NCBI GenBank assembly: GCA_024636425.1
Contig: JAGXHB010000099.1
Location: 1-6,174, forward strand
Direction of reading: 5' to 3'
DNA from: Roseobacter sp.
GTDB taxonomy: Bacteria; Pseudomonadota; Alphaproteobacteria; Rhodobacterales; Rhodobacteraceae
DNA length: 6,174 bases
A program made the translations under genes and the position numbers. Under the pieces are notes generated by a model. It was not told the DNA's origin, did no database searches, and saw only the letters and a program-made list of their open reading frames with translations. Shown here in pieces: positions 5,603 to 6,174 of the stretch (within the stretch, counting starts at the first letter, position 1; each line of letters opens with the position of its first letter).

Positions 5603-6174
5603 ATGACCTCCAAGCTTCATGTGAAATTCTGCGGTCTGCGCAGCCTTGACGATATTTCGGCTGCCGCTGATGCAGGTGCGCGCTATGTGGGTTTTGTGTT
5701 TTTTGGCAAATCCCCGCGAAACCTGTCACTGGAAGAGGCCGCCAGACTCGCCATCGAGGTGCCGCAGGGCATCTGCAAGGTTGCGTTGACCGTTGATGCC
5801 GACAACGCGTTTCTGGACGCGCTGACGGGGCAGGTGGCCCTTGATATGTTGCAGCTGCACGGGCACGAAACGCCGGCCCGCGTGGCCGAGATCAAGGCGC
5901 GCTATGGCTTGCCGGTGATGAAGGCGGTCGGTGTGGCGGATGCCGACGATCTGCCCCAGCTTGACGCATATCTTCAGGTGGCCGACCAGATCCTTGTCGA
6001 TGCAAAACCGCCCAAAGGCGCAGATCTGCCGGGCGGCAACGGTCTGGCGTTCGACTGGCGGCTGATTGCGGGTCGGACGTGGGACAAGCCGTGGATGCTC
6101 GCAGGGGGGCTCACGCCCGACAATGTCGCTGACGCGGCCCGCATGACCGGGGCGCGTCAGGTCGATGTGTCATC
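5603..6174 (+). CDS. trpF: Phosphoribosylanthranilate isomerase, N-terminal 190 residues
   Basis: TrpF converts phosphoribosylanthranilate to the CdRP intermediate, the third step of tryptophan synthesis, in the cytoplasm. The (beta/alpha)8 motifs are all present in order: VKFCGLR (7-13) with the catalytic Cys10, GFVFFGKSPRNLS (30-42), LQLHGHE (83-89), ILVDA (130-134) with the catalytic Asp133, GGNGLAFDW (144-152), LAGGLTPDNV (166-175) and the start of VDVSSG at 187. The reading frame is open to the window end and lacks only the last part (about 20-25 residues by family length). ATG 5603 is 12 bases after the lapA stop; no clear ribosome binding site is seen, so coupling is likely. The gene usually followed by trpB in this group would lie just outside. 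Confidence 0.96.
   Translation, partial: MTSKLHVKFCGLRSLDDISAAADAGARYVGFVFFGKSPRNLSLEEAARLAIEVPQGICKVALTVDADNAFLDALTGQVALDMLQLHGHETPARVAEIKARYGLPVMKAVGVADADDLPQLDAYLQVADQILVDAKPPKGADLPGGNGLAFDWRLIAGRTWDKPWMLAGGLTPDNVADAARMTGARQVDVS

Overview
The window is a housekeeping segment of an alphaproteobacterial chromosome, most likely from the Rhodobacterales (Roseobacter or Rhodobacter relatives). The grounds are the gene order aroA-cmk-...-rpsA-ihfB-lapA-trpF, the class II (CP4-like) look of the AroA C-terminus, the six-domain S1 protein with a short acidic tail, and the moderately high GC. Genus cannot be decided. All supported genes are on the + strand, and both outer genes are cut by the window edges.

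Left part (1-938): the 3' end of aroA (shikimate pathway) overlaps the start of cmk (CMP kinase) in an ATGA junction, so the two are probably co-transcribed and translationally coupled.

Middle part (939-2721): three genes lie between cmk and rpsA, which are adjacent in many proteobacteria. They are a single-domain rhodanese (1052-1429), a Tat-exported protein with an intradiol-dioxygenase-like beta fold (1585-2097), and, nine bases later, a six-helix membrane protein with two His-x13-His pairs typical of the bis-heme ferric reductase/NOX fold (2107-2721). The last two look like one operon. I infer an exported protein paired with a membrane heme electron-transfer protein. This is the least ordinary part of the window. 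Candidate stress-type promoters precede the rhodanese gene (GGAAC-N17-CGTT) and the Tat gene (TGATCC-N16-TAATTG); both are sequence matches only.

Right part (2722-6174): rpsA (30S protein S1) has its own promoter, a leader of about 170 nt that contains a terminator-like hairpin, no good Shine-Dalgarno sequence, and a strong intrinsic terminator. A new promoter with an extended -10 then drives ihfB (IHF beta subunit), which overlaps lapA (small two-helix inner-membrane protein) by one base. trpF (phosphoribosylanthranilate isomerase) follows 12 bases later and runs off the window. This unit therefore combines a nucleoid protein, an envelope protein and the first gene of a probable trpFB(A) run.

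I see no tRNA, rRNA, CRISPR array, insertion sequence or phage gene.
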